DNA of 64,000 nt from Anaeromyxobacter sp. Fw109-5 (GTDB lineage Bacteria > Myxococcota > Myxococcia > Myxococcales > Anaeromyxobacteraceae): positions 2,728,001 through 2,792,000 of the forward strand of contig NC_009675.1 in NCBI RefSeq assembly GCF_000017505.1, in the 5' to 3' direction. Shown piece by piece: positions 1-9,118 of this stretch. The position numbers and the translations under genes are program-made. Every line of letters starts with the position of its first letter. Position 1 is the stretch's first letter. The notes under the pieces were generated by a model. The model was given only the letters and a program-made list of their open reading frames with translations. It ran no database searches and had not been told where the DNA came from.

Positions 1-147
1 CTCGGCGCCTGAAGGCGTGGATGTGGACCGGCTCGCTCCACATCCGGGGACCGGTCGACGGCTTGCGACCCCGTGTCGCGAACCCCAAGAGCCACGAACG
101 GCTCGTACCGTTCGGCGCGACGATCCGGGGACTTCCTGGAGGCGAAC

Positions 148-333
148 ATGGTCCCGGTGGCGAAGCAGGTGACCCTGGAGCTCTCTCCGAGAGACCTCAG
201 GATCATGGTCCAGTCGCTCGTGAACTGTCTCGCGACGTGCCAGACGCACGCGGTGAAGCCGGACGCACCGTGCGAGGACTGCGACGCCGCCCGTGCGCTG
301 AAGGAGAAGATCGAGTCCCACCTCGAGAGCTGA
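148..333 (+). CDS. Small Cys-containing protein of unknown function (61 aa)
   Basis: I do not recognise the family. The ATG at 148 follows a good ribosome binding site (CTGGAGG, 136-142). The product is 61 residues, soluble, without signal peptide or membrane segment. It has four cysteines: two in an NCLATC segment and two in a CEDC segment, with a histidine between them, an arrangement that could bind a metal or form disulfides. A charged helical tail follows. The next gene begins 11 bases downstream and a thioredoxin/thioredoxin reductase pair follows, so a thiol or metal role is a reasonable guess. An upstream in-frame ATG at 73 has no visible binding site and was not chosen. Confidence 0.6.
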   Translation: MVPVAKQVTLELSPRDLRIMVQSLVNCLATCQTHAVKPDAPCEDCDAARALKEKIESHLES

Positions 334-344
334 AGGAACGCGCC

Positions 345-449
345 ATGAAGCTGCTCACCAAGCTCAAGAAGCCCGCCTGCTGCGCCCCCGAGAAGGCCGC
401 GCAGTGCTGCGCCAAGGCGTCCCGGCTCGTGTCGGGCTGCCACGACTGA
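345..449 (+). CDS. Very small Cys-rich basic peptide (34 aa)
   Basis: A 34-residue reading frame starts at ATG 345 behind a GAAGGAA ribosome binding site (332-338). It encodes a lysine-rich N-terminus followed by two CC pairs and a final Cys-His near the C-terminus. Five cysteines in 34 residues suggests metal or metalloid binding, or a thiol buffer; there is no signal peptide. It starts 11 bases after the stop of the preceding gene and lies 87 bases before the thioredoxin start, in the same direction. The length is near the limit of what can be called by eye; the binding site, operon position and cysteine pattern are the support. Confidence 0.5.
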   Translation: MKLLTKLKKPACCAPEKAAQCCAKASRLVSGCHD

Positions 450-536
450 ACCCGCGGCGGGATCCGTCCCGCCTTCCCCCACTCCTCCCCCGCGACCGGC
501 ATCGGCCGGCACGGGAGGGGCTTGCCCGGAGATCCG

Positions 537-872
537 ATGTCCGCGTCCGTCGAGGAGATCAGCGCAGAGAGATACGACGAGCAGGTGCTCGGGGCCGAGA
601 CCCCGGTGGTGCTCGACTTCTACTCCACCGAGTGCCCGCCGTGCGAGGCGCTCGCGCCCAAGCTCGAGGCCGTCGCGGAGCAGTTCGCGGGCAAGGTGCG
701 GTTCCTCAAGATCTTCCGGCAAGCCAACCGCGAGCTCGCGACGCGGCTCGGCGTCACCGGCAGCCCCACCCTGCTGTTCTTAAAGCGTGGCCGCGAGGCC
801 GCGGGGCGCATGACGGGTGAGGAGATCAAGCGCTCCGCCCTGAAGGCGGCCGTCGAGCAGCTCCTCGCCTAG
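537..872 (+). CDS. Thioredoxin-family protein with CPPC active site
   Basis: A 111-residue single-domain thioredoxin. The active-site motif CPPC lies at residues 33-36, preceded by the usual strand and aromatic residue (VVLDFYSTE). The cis-proline loop GVTGSPTLLFLKRG is present. CPPC in place of the standard CGPC usually shifts the redox potential, so the natural substrate may differ from that of the housekeeping thioredoxin. There is no signal peptide, so it should be cytoplasmic. ATG 537 is preferred over TTG 522 because GGAG is correctly spaced upstream. The thioredoxin reductase gene starts 16 bases downstream, so this is probably its partner. Confidence 0.93.
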   Translation: MSASVEEISAERYDEQVLGAETPVVLDFYSTECPPCEALAPKLEAVAEQFAGKVRFLKIFRQANRELATRLGVTGSPTLLFLKRGREAAGRMTGEEIKRSALKAAVEQLLA

Positions 873-888
873 CGGACGGACCGACGCC

Positions 889-1809
889 ATGAACGAGTGC
901 TACGACATCGTGGTGATCGGCGCGGGGCCCGCGGGGCTCACCGCCGCCATCTACGCCGCGCGTGCCCGGCTCCGGACGCTGGTGCTGGACGAGAGCATCC
1001 CGGGCGGCCAGGTGAAGACGACGCACAAGGTGTCGAACTACCCCGGCTTCCCCGAGGACATCCACGGCGCGGAGCTCGCGACGGCGTTCTCGCTGCAGGC
1101 CGGGCGGTTCGGGGCCAAGATCCGGCGCTCCGTCGAGATCACGGACCACGAGCTCTCCGGGTTCGTGAAGACGCTCGAGCTCGACGAGTCCGAGACGATC
1201 GAGGCGCGCGCCGTCATCGTCGCCACCGGGGCGAAGCCGCGTCCCCTCGGACTCCCCGGCGAGGACACGTTCAAGGGGCGAGGGATCTCGTACTGCGCGA
1301 CGTGCGACGGCGCCTACTTCGAGGGCAAGGACATCCACGTCATCGGCGGCGGCAACTCCGCCGTGGAGGAGGCGCTGTTCCTCACGCAGTTCGCGCGCAG
1401 CGTCACGATCGTCCACCAGTTCGAGCAGTTCCAGGCCGAGCCGGCCTCCGCGCACGAGGCGCTCGGCAACCCGAAGATCCGCGTCCTGTTCGGCCACGAG
1501 CCGCGGGCGTTCCACGGCGAGACCGCGCTCGAACGGCTGGAGGTCGAGGCGCTGCGGACGAAGGAGCGGAAGGTGCTCCGCACCGACGGCGTGTTCGTCT
1601 TCGTCGGGATGGTGCCGCGGACGGATCTGCTCGCGAAGTACGTCGAGCTCGCGCCCGGCGGCTACGTGAAGACGACCGACGACATGGAGACCGAGGTCTC
1701 GGGCCTCTACGCGGCGGGAGACATCCGCGTGAAGAAGTTCCGGCAGATCACGACGGCCGTGTCCGACGGCACGATCGCCGCGCTGGCCGCCCAGAAGTAC
1801 CTCCGCTGA
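889..1809 (+). CDS. trxB: Thioredoxin reductase
   Basis: NADPH-dependent flavoprotein that reduces thioredoxin; 306 residues, close to the usual family size. The N-terminal FAD-binding motif GAGPAG is at residues 11-16, the redox-active CATC at 136-139 and the second nucleotide-binding motif GGGNSAVEEA shortly after. The C-terminal segment with LYAAGDIR closes the FAD site. The gene starts at ATG 889 behind ACGGA, 16 bases after the CPPC thioredoxin, and the two probably form one reduction system. The family assignment is firm. The preference for this thioredoxin over others in the genome is inferred from position. Confidence 0.96.
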   Translation: MNECYDIVVIGAGPAGLTAAIYAARARLRTLVLDESIPGGQVKTTHKVSNYPGFPEDIHGAELATAFSLQAGRFGAKIRRSVEITDHELSGFVKTLELDESETIEARAVIVATGAKPRPLGLPGEDTFKGRGISYCATCDGAYFEGKDIHVIGGGNSAVEEALFLTQFARSVTIVHQFEQFQAEPASAHEALGNPKIRVLFGHEPRAFHGETALERLEVEALRTKERKVLRTDGVFVFVGMVPRTDLLAKYVELAPGGYVKTTDDMETEVSGLYAAGDIRVKKFRQITTAVSDGTIAALAAQKYLR

Positions 1810-1853
1810 CGCCCGGCGCAGGCGGCGCGGACGCCCGCGCGGCCCGGCGCCGG

Positions 1854-2447
1854 TCAGAGCTCGACCCGCACCCCGAGCGCGACGCTCAGCACCTCCGACG
1901 CCCGGACGGTGCCGAGGTTCGAGACGAGATACGCGAGCGGGAGATCCACCGCCACCACCTCCGCGTACGCCCCGAGGTGCTCGAGCCTCCCGACCGGCCG
2001 CCCGAGCGCCGCGCCGAGGGCGAGGCCCGCGCGGAGCGCCGTCGGCAGCGGGTAGTACTCGGGCCCGTAGCGGTCCGGCAGGAACACGAAGAAGCGATCG
2101 CCGAAGGTGTACGTCAGCTGGACCGCGGCGTAGAGCGGCCGCGCCGTCCACCCCCGGCCGAGGCCGACGCGCCACGGGAGCCAGGACGCCTTCCCGGTGA
2201 CGCTCCAGAGGTCCACTCCGGCGAGCGACTCCGGCGCGTAGCCGAGGAAGAGGTCCAGCTCGACGCGGCGGCCCAGGAGCGCGTACCCGACCCCCGGCGA
2301 GAGGAACCCGATCGCCCCCGCGAGCTGCAGCTTGGCGTGGTCCGGCGCGAACCAGGCGCGCCGATCCTCGTCCTCCGCGGCCCGCCCCTGCCCGAAGGGC
2401 GCGAGCAGGGCCGACGCGACGACGAGCGCGCGCGCGGCCACCCTCAT
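1854..2447 (-). CDS. Secreted, probably outer-membrane beta-barrel protein
   Basis: A 197-residue protein starting with a signal peptide ([20 protein letters not shown], cleaved near GRAA). The remainder is rich in alternating aromatic and glycine residues typical of transmembrane beta strands, and it ends in a hydrophobic VRVEL terminus of the outer-membrane type. I do not recognise a named family. The start codon overlaps the stop of the upstream phosphoesterase lipoprotein by one base (TGATG), so the two are translationally coupled and probably act in the same envelope process. It runs tail to tail with trxB, 44 bases apart. Confidence 0.72.
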   Translation of the reverse strand: MRVAARALVVASALLAPFGQGRAAEDEDRRAWFAPDHAKLQLAGAIGFLSPGVGYALLGRRVELDLFLGYAPESLAGVDLWSVTGKASWLPWRVGLGRGWTARPLYAAVQLTYTFGDRFFVFLPDRYGPEYYPLPTALRAGLALGAALGRPVGRLEHLGAYAEVVAVDLPLAYLVSNLGTVRASEVLSVALGVRVEL

Positions 2448-3241
2448 CAGAACCCCACCCGCTCGTGGACGAACCCGCCGCCCTCGGCGGCCGTCACGAC
2501 GAGATAGCTCCGCCCCGCCACGTCGTCGGCGGTGACCACCTCCACGCCGCCGTCCCGCGCCGCCTGGTAGACGTGCGAGTGGCCGTGCAGCGACAGCGTC
2601 GCGCCGCCCTCGCGCAGCACGCGGAAGTAGTCGGCGCGGAGGTCGGGATCGAAGTCCGGGTTGTCCGGCGGGGCGTGCGAGATCACCACGGCCCGATCGT
2701 GCTCGGGGGACGGCGCGAGCTGCTCGGCGAGCCAGGCGAGGTCCGGCACGGTGCCGTCGAAGTCGTACTCGCGCGAGTTGCTGTCCAGCAGGGCGAACCG
2801 GACGCCGCCGTGGGTGAACGCGAAGTTCAAGGGGCCGAACATCTCCTCGTACACGAGCCGCCCGGTACCGAGCAGGTCGTGGATCCCGACCACGACGAAG
2901 TACGGCACCGGCAGCTCCCGGAAGATCCGGTTCATGATCCGGAACTCGTCGGCGAGGCCCCAGTGGGTGAAGTCGCCGACCTGGACCACGAACGCGAGAT
3001 CGTCCCGGGCCTTCAGCGCGCGCACCGCGTCCTCGGCGTCCTCGAACTGCATCTGCGTGTCGCCGACCACCGCGAAGCGGAGCGGCTGCACCGGCGGGGC
3101 CGCGCGCAGCGTGGCGAGGGCCCTCTCGTGGAGGTCCCGCTCGTGGGAGTCGAGGCGGACCTCGTGCGGGCTGTACTGCAGGCAGGCTGCGCCGGCGACG
3201 AGGACCGCGACGAAGGCCGCGGGCCGCATGCCTCGGCTCAT
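2447..3241 (-). CDS. Calcineurin-like metallophosphoesterase lipoprotein
   Basis: A lipoprotein of about 264 residues with a calcineurin-like phosphoesterase fold. The signal ends in a lipobox (VAGAAC). The metal-ligand motifs are visible in order: [15 protein letters not shown], a GIHD segment where many members have GNHD, VISHAPP, and LHGHSHVYQ. Substitution of Asn by Ile in the GNHD motif removes a metal-bridging and catalytic residue and may lower or change activity. The substrate cannot be told from sequence. The start is uncertain: ATG 3241 gives a typical lipoprotein signal, while ATG 3229 and 3271 are alternatives. It is coupled to the downstream barrel-like gene. Confidence 0.82.
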   Translation of the reverse strand: MSRGMRPAAFVAVLVAGAACLQYSPHEVRLDSHERDLHERALATLRAAPPVQPLRFAVVGDTQMQFEDAEDAVRALKARDDLAFVVQVGDFTHWGLADEFRIMNRIFRELPVPYFVVVGIHDLLGTGRLVYEEMFGPLNFAFTHGGVRFALLDSNSREYDFDGTVPDLAWLAEQLAPSPEHDRAVVISHAPPDNPDFDPDLRADYFRVLREGGATLSLHGHSHVYQAARDGGVEVVTADDVAGRSYLVVTAAEGGGFVHERVGF

Positions 3242-3393
3242 GGCGCGCGCCGCGGCGCCGCGCGACACCATTGTGGGCACCGCCCGGCCTGCCTCGCGGA
3301 CGCCCGCCGGGCGAGGGCCTTCGCGCACCGCGCGCGTCGCGCGCGTCCGTGTTAAGCGAGAGCCGCCGCGCGCCGTCGCGGCGAGGAGACGAC

Positions 3394-3780
3394 TTGCGCA
3401 TCCTGCACACCATGATCCGCGTGGGCGACCTCGAGCGGTCGATCGCGTTCTACACCGAGGTCCTCGGGATGAAGCTCCTGCGCCGCCAGGACTACCCGGA
3501 CGGCCGCTTCACGCTCGCGTTCGTCGGCTTCGGGCCCGAGTCCGAGCACGCGGCGCTCGAGCTGACGCACAACTGGGACACGCCGGCGTACGATCTCGGC
3601 AACGGCTTCGGCCACGTCGCGGTGGAGGTGGCGGACGCGCGGGCCGCCTGCGACGAGATCCGGCGCCGCGGCGGCGTGGTCACCCGCGAGGCGGGGCCGA
3701 TGAAGCACGGCACCACGGTCATCGCCTTCGTGCAGGACCCGGACGGCTACAAGATCGAGCTCATCCAGCGCGGGACCTGA
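3394..3780 (+). CDS. gloA: Lactoylglutathione lyase (glyoxalase I)
   Basis: A 128-residue single-domain vicinal oxygen chelate protein that isomerises the methylglyoxal-glutathione hemithioacetal to S-lactoylglutathione. The family pattern is complete: [22 protein letters not shown] at the start, ALELTHNWD in the middle, GFGHVAVEV, and the C-terminal [15 protein letters not shown]. The metal ligands (His near the N-terminus, Glu of LEL, His of GHVAV, Glu of IEL) are all present. The start is TTG 3394, chosen because GAGGAG (3382-3388 region) is well placed and the signature begins a few residues later. It converges with the chemosensory operon, 6 bases apart. Confidence 0.94.
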   Translation: MRILHTMIRVGDLERSIAFYTEVLGMKLLRRQDYPDGRFTLAFVGFGPESEHAALELTHNWDTPAYDLGNGFGHVAVEVADARAACDEIRRRGGVVTREAGPMKHGTTVIAFVQDPDGYKIELIQRGT

Positions 3781-3786
3781 CGGCCC

Positions 3787-5991
3787 TCACCCTCCTCCGG
3801 CCCGCGCCGGCAAGCTCACGCTGAAGGTCGTGCCGCTCCCGGCGTCCGAGGCGACCGCCACGCTCCCGCCGTGAGCGCGCACGATCTCCCGCACGATGAA
3901 GAGCCCGAGCCCGGTGCCGCCGCTCGCGGCGGTGCGCCCGCGCTCGAATGGCTCGAACAGGTTCGCGAGGAGCGCCTGGTCGATGGGCGGCCCCTCGTTG
4001 TGCACCGAGATCACCCGCCGGTCGTCGAGGGCATGCCACGCGACCGACACCGCCGCGTCCTCGGGGCTGTAGCGCACCGCGTTGGTGAGCAGGTTCGAGA
4101 GGACCTGTCCGATGCGATCGGGGTCCCACTCCCCCGCTCCGTCGACGCCGGGCTGGTACGCGATCCTCCGGCCGCCGTGCGCGCTGCTCACCTCCTCGAT
4201 GATGTCGCGGCAGATCGCGTCGAGGTCGCTCGGCCGCGGCGCGATCGGGATCCCCTTCCCGAGCCGGGCCCGCGAGTAGTCGAGCAGGTCGTTGACGAGC
4301 CGGGACATCCGCGCCGCCGCCCCCGCGGCGCGCGACAGCACCCGCCGGTTCCGCTCGGACAGCTGCGCGTCGCGCAGCGCCACGTCGACGGAGACGCGCA
4401 CCACCGAGATCGGCGTGCGCAGATCGTGGCCGGTGATGCCGAGCAGGTGCGCCTGCACCTCCTGCGTGCGGCGGCGCTCGGTCACGTCGCGCAGGTAGGC
4501 CGTGAGGCCGTCCCGGTGCGGGAAGGCGCGCACCTCGATCCAGCGGTCGCCCGGCCCGCGCGCCTCGAACGTCACCGGCACCTGGCTGTCGATCGCGCGC
4601 TCCAGCTCGGCCCGCGCCCCGCCGCCGCGCGCCAGGAACGGGCACTGATCCCAGAGGGTCGTGCCGGCGATCGCGTCGCGCTCCGCGCGCACCATGCTCT
4701 CCAGCGCGTGGTTCACGTAGACGAAGCGCCAGTCGCGATCGACCGCGAAGAACGCGTCCGAGATCGTCTCCAGGATCGCGGCGCTCCGCACGTATCCCTC
4801 TCGCGTGCGGTTCTCGTCCTCGAACTGGCTGCGGCGCAGCTGCGCGTTCACCCGCGCTCGCGCCACGAGCGGCCCGCTCGCCACCGGCACGTAGTCGTCC
4901 GCCCCGCCGGCGAGCGCCTCCACGGTCGCCTCGGGCTCGGCGCGCGCGCCGAGGACGAGCACCGGCAGGTGCCGCCACCGGCCGTCGCCGCGGATGCGCA
5001 GGCACGCCGCGGCGCCCTCCTCTCCGGCGCGGGTCGACTCCACCAGGATCGCGTCGACGCGATCGACGGCGAGCAGCGCGAGGGCCTCCTCGGGAGAGGT
5101 GGCCGACACGACGTCGTGCCCCTCCTGGCGGAGCGCCTCCGCCACGTCGGAGAGCAACGTCGAGGCTCCGGCGGAGACGACGAGGATCCGCCGCGGCGCG
5201 GGCAGGGCTCCGGGGGCGGCCACCGAGGTCGCCGAGGTCGCGGACCGGAGGAGCGCCTGCAGGCGCGCGAGCACGAGCTCGTTCCCGTCCTCGTCCTTCC
5301 GGACGTAGGCGTCGGCGCCCGCGTCGAGCGCGCGGAGCTCCCCCACGGATCCGGAGGCGGTGAGCAGGATGCAGGGCGTCGTGCGGAGGGCGGCGTCGGC
5401 GCGGATCGCCTGGACGAACGCGGCCCCGTCCATCCCGGGCATCACCCCGTCGACGACGATCGCGCGCGGCCGCAGCTCCGCCGCGAGGAGGAGCCCCTCC
5501 TCCGCGCTGCCGGCGGTGACGACCTCGAGCCCCGCGTGCTCCAGCGCGGCGCGCAGCTCCTCGCGCGCGGTGACGCTGTCGTCCACGACGAGCACGGGCC
5601 GGGAGGCGCCCCCCGCGGCGTCGCCCCGGCGGCGGACCAGCTCGCGGGCGCGCGCCACGACCTGCGCCGAGTCGTACGGCTTTCCGACGTACTCGTCGGC
5701 GCCGGTCTGCAGGCCGCGGACGCGGTGCTGGACCTCCGCCTCGGTGGAGAGCAGCACCACGGGGACGGCGCCGTGCTCCGGGGACCGCTTGATCTCGGCG
5801 AGCAGCTCGAGGCCGTCGCCGTCCGGGAGGAGCACGTCCAGCACCGCGAGCCCGAAGCGGCGGGCCGCCAGCGCGCGGCGGGCGCTCGCGACGTCGGCGG
5901 CGAGCACCGTCTCGAACCCCGCCGAGGAGAACGCCTCCTCGAGGTCCATCCGCACGGTGAGGCTGTCGTCCACCACGAGGACGGCGGTCAT
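3787..5991 (-). CDS. Hybrid histidine kinase with three N-terminal receiver domains and a PAS domain
   Basis: A 734-residue cytoplasmic protein. Receiver 1 covers about residues 3-120 (phospho-acceptor Asp52, KP at 104-105) and receiver 2 about 132-250 (Asp181, Lys232). Receiver 3, about 268-390, has Glu318 where the Asp should be, lacks the acidic pair near its start and lacks the conserved Lys. A PAS domain spans about 402-505, then a HisKA domain with His522 (GHDLRTP) and an HATPase domain with NLLTNAVRY, NEGPP and GTGLGLF. ATG 5991 overlaps the cheB stop (ATGA). It is the last gene of the chemosensory operon, where Wsp-type systems carry their output regulator, so it is probably phosphorylated by the upstream CheA. 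Confidence 0.93.
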   Translation of the reverse strand: MTAVLVVDDSLTVRMDLEEAFSSAGFETVLAADVASARRALAARRFGLAVLDVLLPDGDGLELLAEIKRSPEHGAVPVVLLSTEAEVQHRVRGLQTGADEYVGKPYDSAQVVARARELVRRRGDAAGGASRPVLVVDDSVTAREELRAALEHAGLEVVTAGSAEEGLLLAAELRPRAIVVDGVMPGMDGAAFVQAIRADAALRTTPCILLTASGSVGELRALDAGADAYVRKDEDGNELVLARLQALLRSATSATSVAAPGALPAPRRILVVSAGASTLLSDVAEALRQEGHDVVSATSPEEALALLAVDRVDAILVESTRAGEEGAAACLRIRGDGRWRHLPVLVLGARAEPEATVEALAGGADDYVPVASGPLVARARVNAQLRRSQFEDENRTREGYVRSAAILETISDAFFAVDRDWRFVYVNHALESMVRAERDAIAGTTLWDQCPFLARGGGARAELERAIDSQVPVTFEARGPGDRWIEVRAFPHRDGLTAYLRDVTERRRTQEVQAHLLGITGHDLRTPISVVRVSVDVALRDAQLSERNRRVLSRAAGAAARMSRLVNDLLDYSRARLGKGIPIAPRPSDLDAICRDIIEEVSSAHGGRRIAYQPGVDGAGEWDPDRIGQVLSNLLTNAVRYSPEDAAVSVAWHALDDRRVISVHNEGPPIDQALLANLFEPFERGRTAASGGTGLGLFIVREIVRAHGGSVAVASDAGSGTTFSVSLPARAGGG

Positions 5992-7046
5992 GGCGGCCTC
6001 CCCGCCGAGCCGGCGCGCGCGGCGATCGCCGCCCCGATCTCATGGACCGGGAGGACCCGCTCCGCCGCGCCCAGGAGGATCGCCTCGCGGGGCATGCCGA
6101 ACACCACCGACGTCGCCTCGTCCTGGGCGATCGTGGCGCCGCCCGCCTGCCGGATCGCGAGGAGCCCCTGCGCGCCGTCCCGCCCCATCCCGGTGAGCAG
6201 GCAGGCGAGCGCGTCGGCCCCGCAGTCGCGGGCCACCGACTCGAACAGCACGTCCACGGATGGCTTGCAGCTGTGCCGCTCGGGCCCGTCGGACAGGCGG
6301 AGCGCGCCGCGCTCCACGGTGAGGTGACGGCCCGGCGGCGCCATGAGCACCGTCCCGCGGCCGCGCTCGGAGAGCCGCTCGCCGTCGCGAGCGTACCGGA
6401 CGCGGACCGGGGAGAGCCCGTCCAGCCACTCCGCGAACGCGGTGCCGAACGGCTCGTTGATGTGGACGACGAGCAGGATGGGGTGCGGGTAATCCGCCGG
6501 CACGCGCCGCAGGATCTCGACGACCGCCGCGGGCGAGCCGGTGGAGCCGCCGATGGCGACGAGGCTCGTGCGGGCCGCCGCCTCGCGCCCGGGCAGCGGC
6601 AACGGTCGCATGGCGCCGAGCCTGCCGCGGGGGTGGGTGATGACCTTGATGTGCGAGATGAGCTTCAGCGTGCTGCGGAGGCGCTCCTCCCAGACGCCGT
6701 CGGGCTCGGAGCCGAACGGCTTGTCGAGCACGTCGATGGCGCCCGCGGCGAGGGCGTCGTAGGTCCGGAAGAGCTCGCCGCGGTTCGTCGAGGCCGACAC
6801 GACCAGGATGGGCGTCGGGCAGTACGCCATGATGTACTCGGCGGCGGCCACCCCGGTCATCACCGGCATCATCATGTCGAGGGTCACGACGTCCGGCCGC
6901 AGGCGCTGGCACAGCTCGATGCCTCGCCGCCCGTCCTCCGCCTCGCCCACCACCCGGAGCTCGGGATCCGCGGAGATCACCTCCACGAGGCGCTTCCGCA
7001 CCGTCAGCGAGTCCTCCACCACCAGCACGCGGATCGGTCCGGTCAC
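5988..7046 (-). CDS. cheB: CheB protein-glutamate methylesterase
   Basis: 352 residues: an N-terminal receiver domain (VVEDSLTVRK, phospho-acceptor in TLDMMMP, KPF) followed by a CheB methylesterase domain. The catalytic triad is visible as Ser in GGSTGSP, His in VVHINEPFG and Asp in TGMGRDGA. It removes methyl groups from chemoreceptor glutamates and sets adaptation, opposing the CheR of the same operon. Its start overlaps the cheA stop by 4 bases and its stop overlaps the start of the hybrid kinase by 4 bases, so expression is tightly coupled. The signalling substrate is probably the MCP encoded at 9115-10584. Confidence 0.96.
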   Translation of the reverse strand: MTGPIRVLVVEDSLTVRKRLVEVISADPELRVVGEAEDGRRGIELCQRLRPDVVTLDMMMPVMTGVAAAEYIMAYCPTPILVVSASTNRGELFRTYDALAAGAIDVLDKPFGSEPDGVWEERLRSTLKLISHIKVITHPRGRLGAMRPLPLPGREAAARTSLVAIGGSTGSPAAVVEILRRVPADYPHPILLVVHINEPFGTAFAEWLDGLSPVRVRYARDGERLSERGRGTVLMAPPGRHLTVERGALRLSDGPERHSCKPSVDVLFESVARDCGADALACLLTGMGRDGAQGLLAIRQAGGATIAQDEATSVVFGMPREAILLGAAERVLPVHEIGAAIAARAGSAGRPP

Positions 7047-9118
7047 CTCAGCAGCTCCTCGATGGTCGCCAGCAGGCGCCCCTGGTCGAACTCGCCCTTC
7101 ACGACGTACGCGCTCGCCCCGGCGGCGAGGCCGCGCTCGCGATCCTCCTGGGCGCTCCGCGACGTCACGAGGATGGCCGGCACGCCCGCGAGCCGCGGCT
7201 CCGCGCGCGTGACGCGCACGAACTCGAAGCCGTCCATGCCCGGCATCTCCACGTCCACCAGGAAGAGCCCGAACCGGCGCGCCCGGGCCTTGTCGAGCGC
7301 CTCCTCCGCCGAGACGGCCACCTCCACCTCGTAGCCCGCGGACTCGAGGATGCTCTGCTCGAGCATGCGCGTCGTCAGCGAGTCGTCCACGACGAGGATG
7401 GGCGCGCGCGGCGCGGGGGCCTCCTCCTCGTCGTACGACCCGCGGCGACGCGCGCCCGCCACGAGCCCCGCTGGATCCAGCACCAGGCGGGGGTTCCCCT
7501 CGCCGTCGAGCGCCGCCCCCGCCACCGCCGGGTCGAGGCCCAGGTACGCCGGCAGCGGGCGCACCACGACCTCGGCCGTGCCCACCAGCCGGTCGGCCCC
7601 TACCACCACGCGCCCCGCCCCCGCCTCCACCACGACGGCGGACCAGGCGCGCCGCGGTCCCGGCGCGCGGGGCCGTCCCAGCACGTCCGCGAGCGGGACG
7701 AACGGGACGAGAGCGCCGCGGTGGGCGACGGCGGCGCCTTCCGCCGTGCGCACCACCCGGGTCCCCTCGAGGAACGCGGCGCTCCGGACGGCGTCGAGGG
7801 GGAGCGCCGCCACCGCGCCGGAGGCCTCGACGTGGAGCGCCGTGAGCGCCGTGAGCGACACCGGCACGACCACCTCCACCTCGGTGCCGCGTCCGCGCTC
7901 GGTGCGGACCGCGACCTCCGCGTGCAGCCGGGCGGCGACGTCGCGCACGACGTCGAGCCCGACCCCCCGCCCGGAGACGTCGGTCACGGTCGTGCTCGTC
8001 GAGATCCCGCCGCGGAGCAGCAGCGCGGTCAGCGCCGCGTCGTCGAGGCCGGCGGCCGCACCGGCGGGCACGAGCCCCCTGCGCGCCGCGGCCGCCCGCA
8101 CCGCCTCGAGGTCCACGCCGCGGCCGTCGTCGCGGCAGCGGAACACGACCCGGGTCCCGCGCCGCTCCACCTCCACGCGCACCCGGCCCGACGCCGGCTT
8201 CCCGCGCGCGGCGCGCTCCGCCGCCGGCTCGACCCCGTGCGCCACCGCGTTCCGGACCGCGTGCAGCAGCGCCTCCCGCATGGACGTGAGCACGTTCGCG
8301 TCCACGCGCACGCCGCCGCCCTCGAGCTCGAACGTCACCGCCCGGTCGAGGGCGCGCGCCGCGTCGCGGGTCGCGCGCTCGAGCGGCCCCGCGATGGCGC
8401 GCGCCGGGAGGAGCCGCAGCCGGTCGGCGACCCGCCGGACCTCGCCGATCTCCCGCTCCGCCTGGTCCGCCCGGGCGTCGAGCGCCCGCTGCGCCCCGTC
8501 GAGCGCGCGGGAGAGCTCGTCCACGAGCGGGCGGAGCCGCGCCGGGGACGGCGGCGGCGCCCCGTCGCGCCGCGCCGAGAGCTGATCGGCGAGGGCCCGC
8601 GCGATCTCCTTCGCATGATCGAGCCGGCCGAGCTGCCGGCGCAGCGACGCGACGTGCACCCCCGCCTCGAGCGTCGTCTCCACCACCGCGTCCACCTCGT
8701 GGAGGTCGACGCGCACCGTCCGGATGGGCTCCTCGCTCCTCGCCGCGGGAGGGCTCTCGCCGGCCGGCGCGGGCGCCGCCGCGGTCGGGGGCGGCGCGTC
8801 GAGCGCGGCGACCGCGGCGGCCATCTCGTCCACCAGGCGCAGCAGCTCGTCGATCCGCTCGCGCGGCACGGGCGGGGCGCCCTGGTCGCGGTGCGGCTCG
8901 AGCGCGTCCTCCGCGGCGTGCGCACGATCGCCGATGCCCTGCTGCTGCACCACGCGCGCCGCCCCCTTCAACGTGTGGGCGACCCGCAGCAGCCGAGCCA
9001 CGACGGCGCGGTCCCCGGGAGACCGGTCGAGCTCGAGCAGCCCGCGCGAGAGCCCCTCGAGCAGCTCGCGGGCCTCGATGCGGAAGTACTTGTAGCGATC
9101 CCGGGCCATCGCGCTCAC
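7043..9118 (-). CDS. cheA: CheA-type histidine kinase with C-terminal receiver domain
   Basis: 691 residues. An N-terminal HPt domain carries the phospho-accepting His48 (AHTLKGAA). A Pro/Ala-rich linker and dimerisation region lead to the HATPase domain ([29 protein letters not shown]), then a CheW-like regulatory domain and a receiver domain ([24 protein letters not shown]). A CheA fused to a receiver is the WspE/FrzE arrangement, found in alternative-function chemosensory systems and not in the flagellar type. GTG 9118 overlaps the MCP stop by 4 bases; ATG 9109 is an alternative start. Likely phosphate acceptors are its own receiver, CheB and the downstream triple-receiver kinase. Confidence 0.95.
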   Translation of the reverse strand: MSAMARDRYKYFRIEARELLEGLSRGLLELDRSPGDRAVVARLLRVAHTLKGAARVVQQQGIGDRAHAAEDALEPHRDQGAPPVPRERIDELLRLVDEMAAAVAALDAPPPTAAAPAPAGESPPAARSEEPIRTVRVDLHEVDAVVETTLEAGVHVASLRRQLGRLDHAKEIARALADQLSARRDGAPPPSPARLRPLVDELSRALDGAQRALDARADQAEREIGEVRRVADRLRLLPARAIAGPLERATRDAARALDRAVTFELEGGGVRVDANVLTSMREALLHAVRNAVAHGVEPAAERAARGKPASGRVRVEVERRGTRVVFRCRDDGRGVDLEAVRAAAARRGLVPAGAAAGLDDAALTALLLRGGISTSTTVTDVSGRGVGLDVVRDVAARLHAEVAVRTERGRGTEVEVVVPVSLTALTALHVEASGAVAALPLDAVRSAAFLEGTRVVRTAEGAAVAHRGALVPFVPLADVLGRPRAPGPRRAWSAVVVEAGAGRVVVGADRLVGTAEVVVRPLPAYLGLDPAVAGAALDGEGNPRLVLDPAGLVAGARRRGSYDEEEAPAPRAPILVVDDSLTTRMLEQSILESAGYEVEVAVSAEEALDKARARRFGLFLVDVEMPGMDGFEFVRVTRAEPRLAGVPAILVTSRSAQEDRERGLAAGASAYVVKGEFDQGRLLATIEELLR

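Noticed and set aside
1-147. Open frame from 21 to 449 at the window edge
   Set aside because: The frame has no recognisable protein sequence before the short Cys-rich peptide at 345 and overlaps the better supported gene at 148-333.
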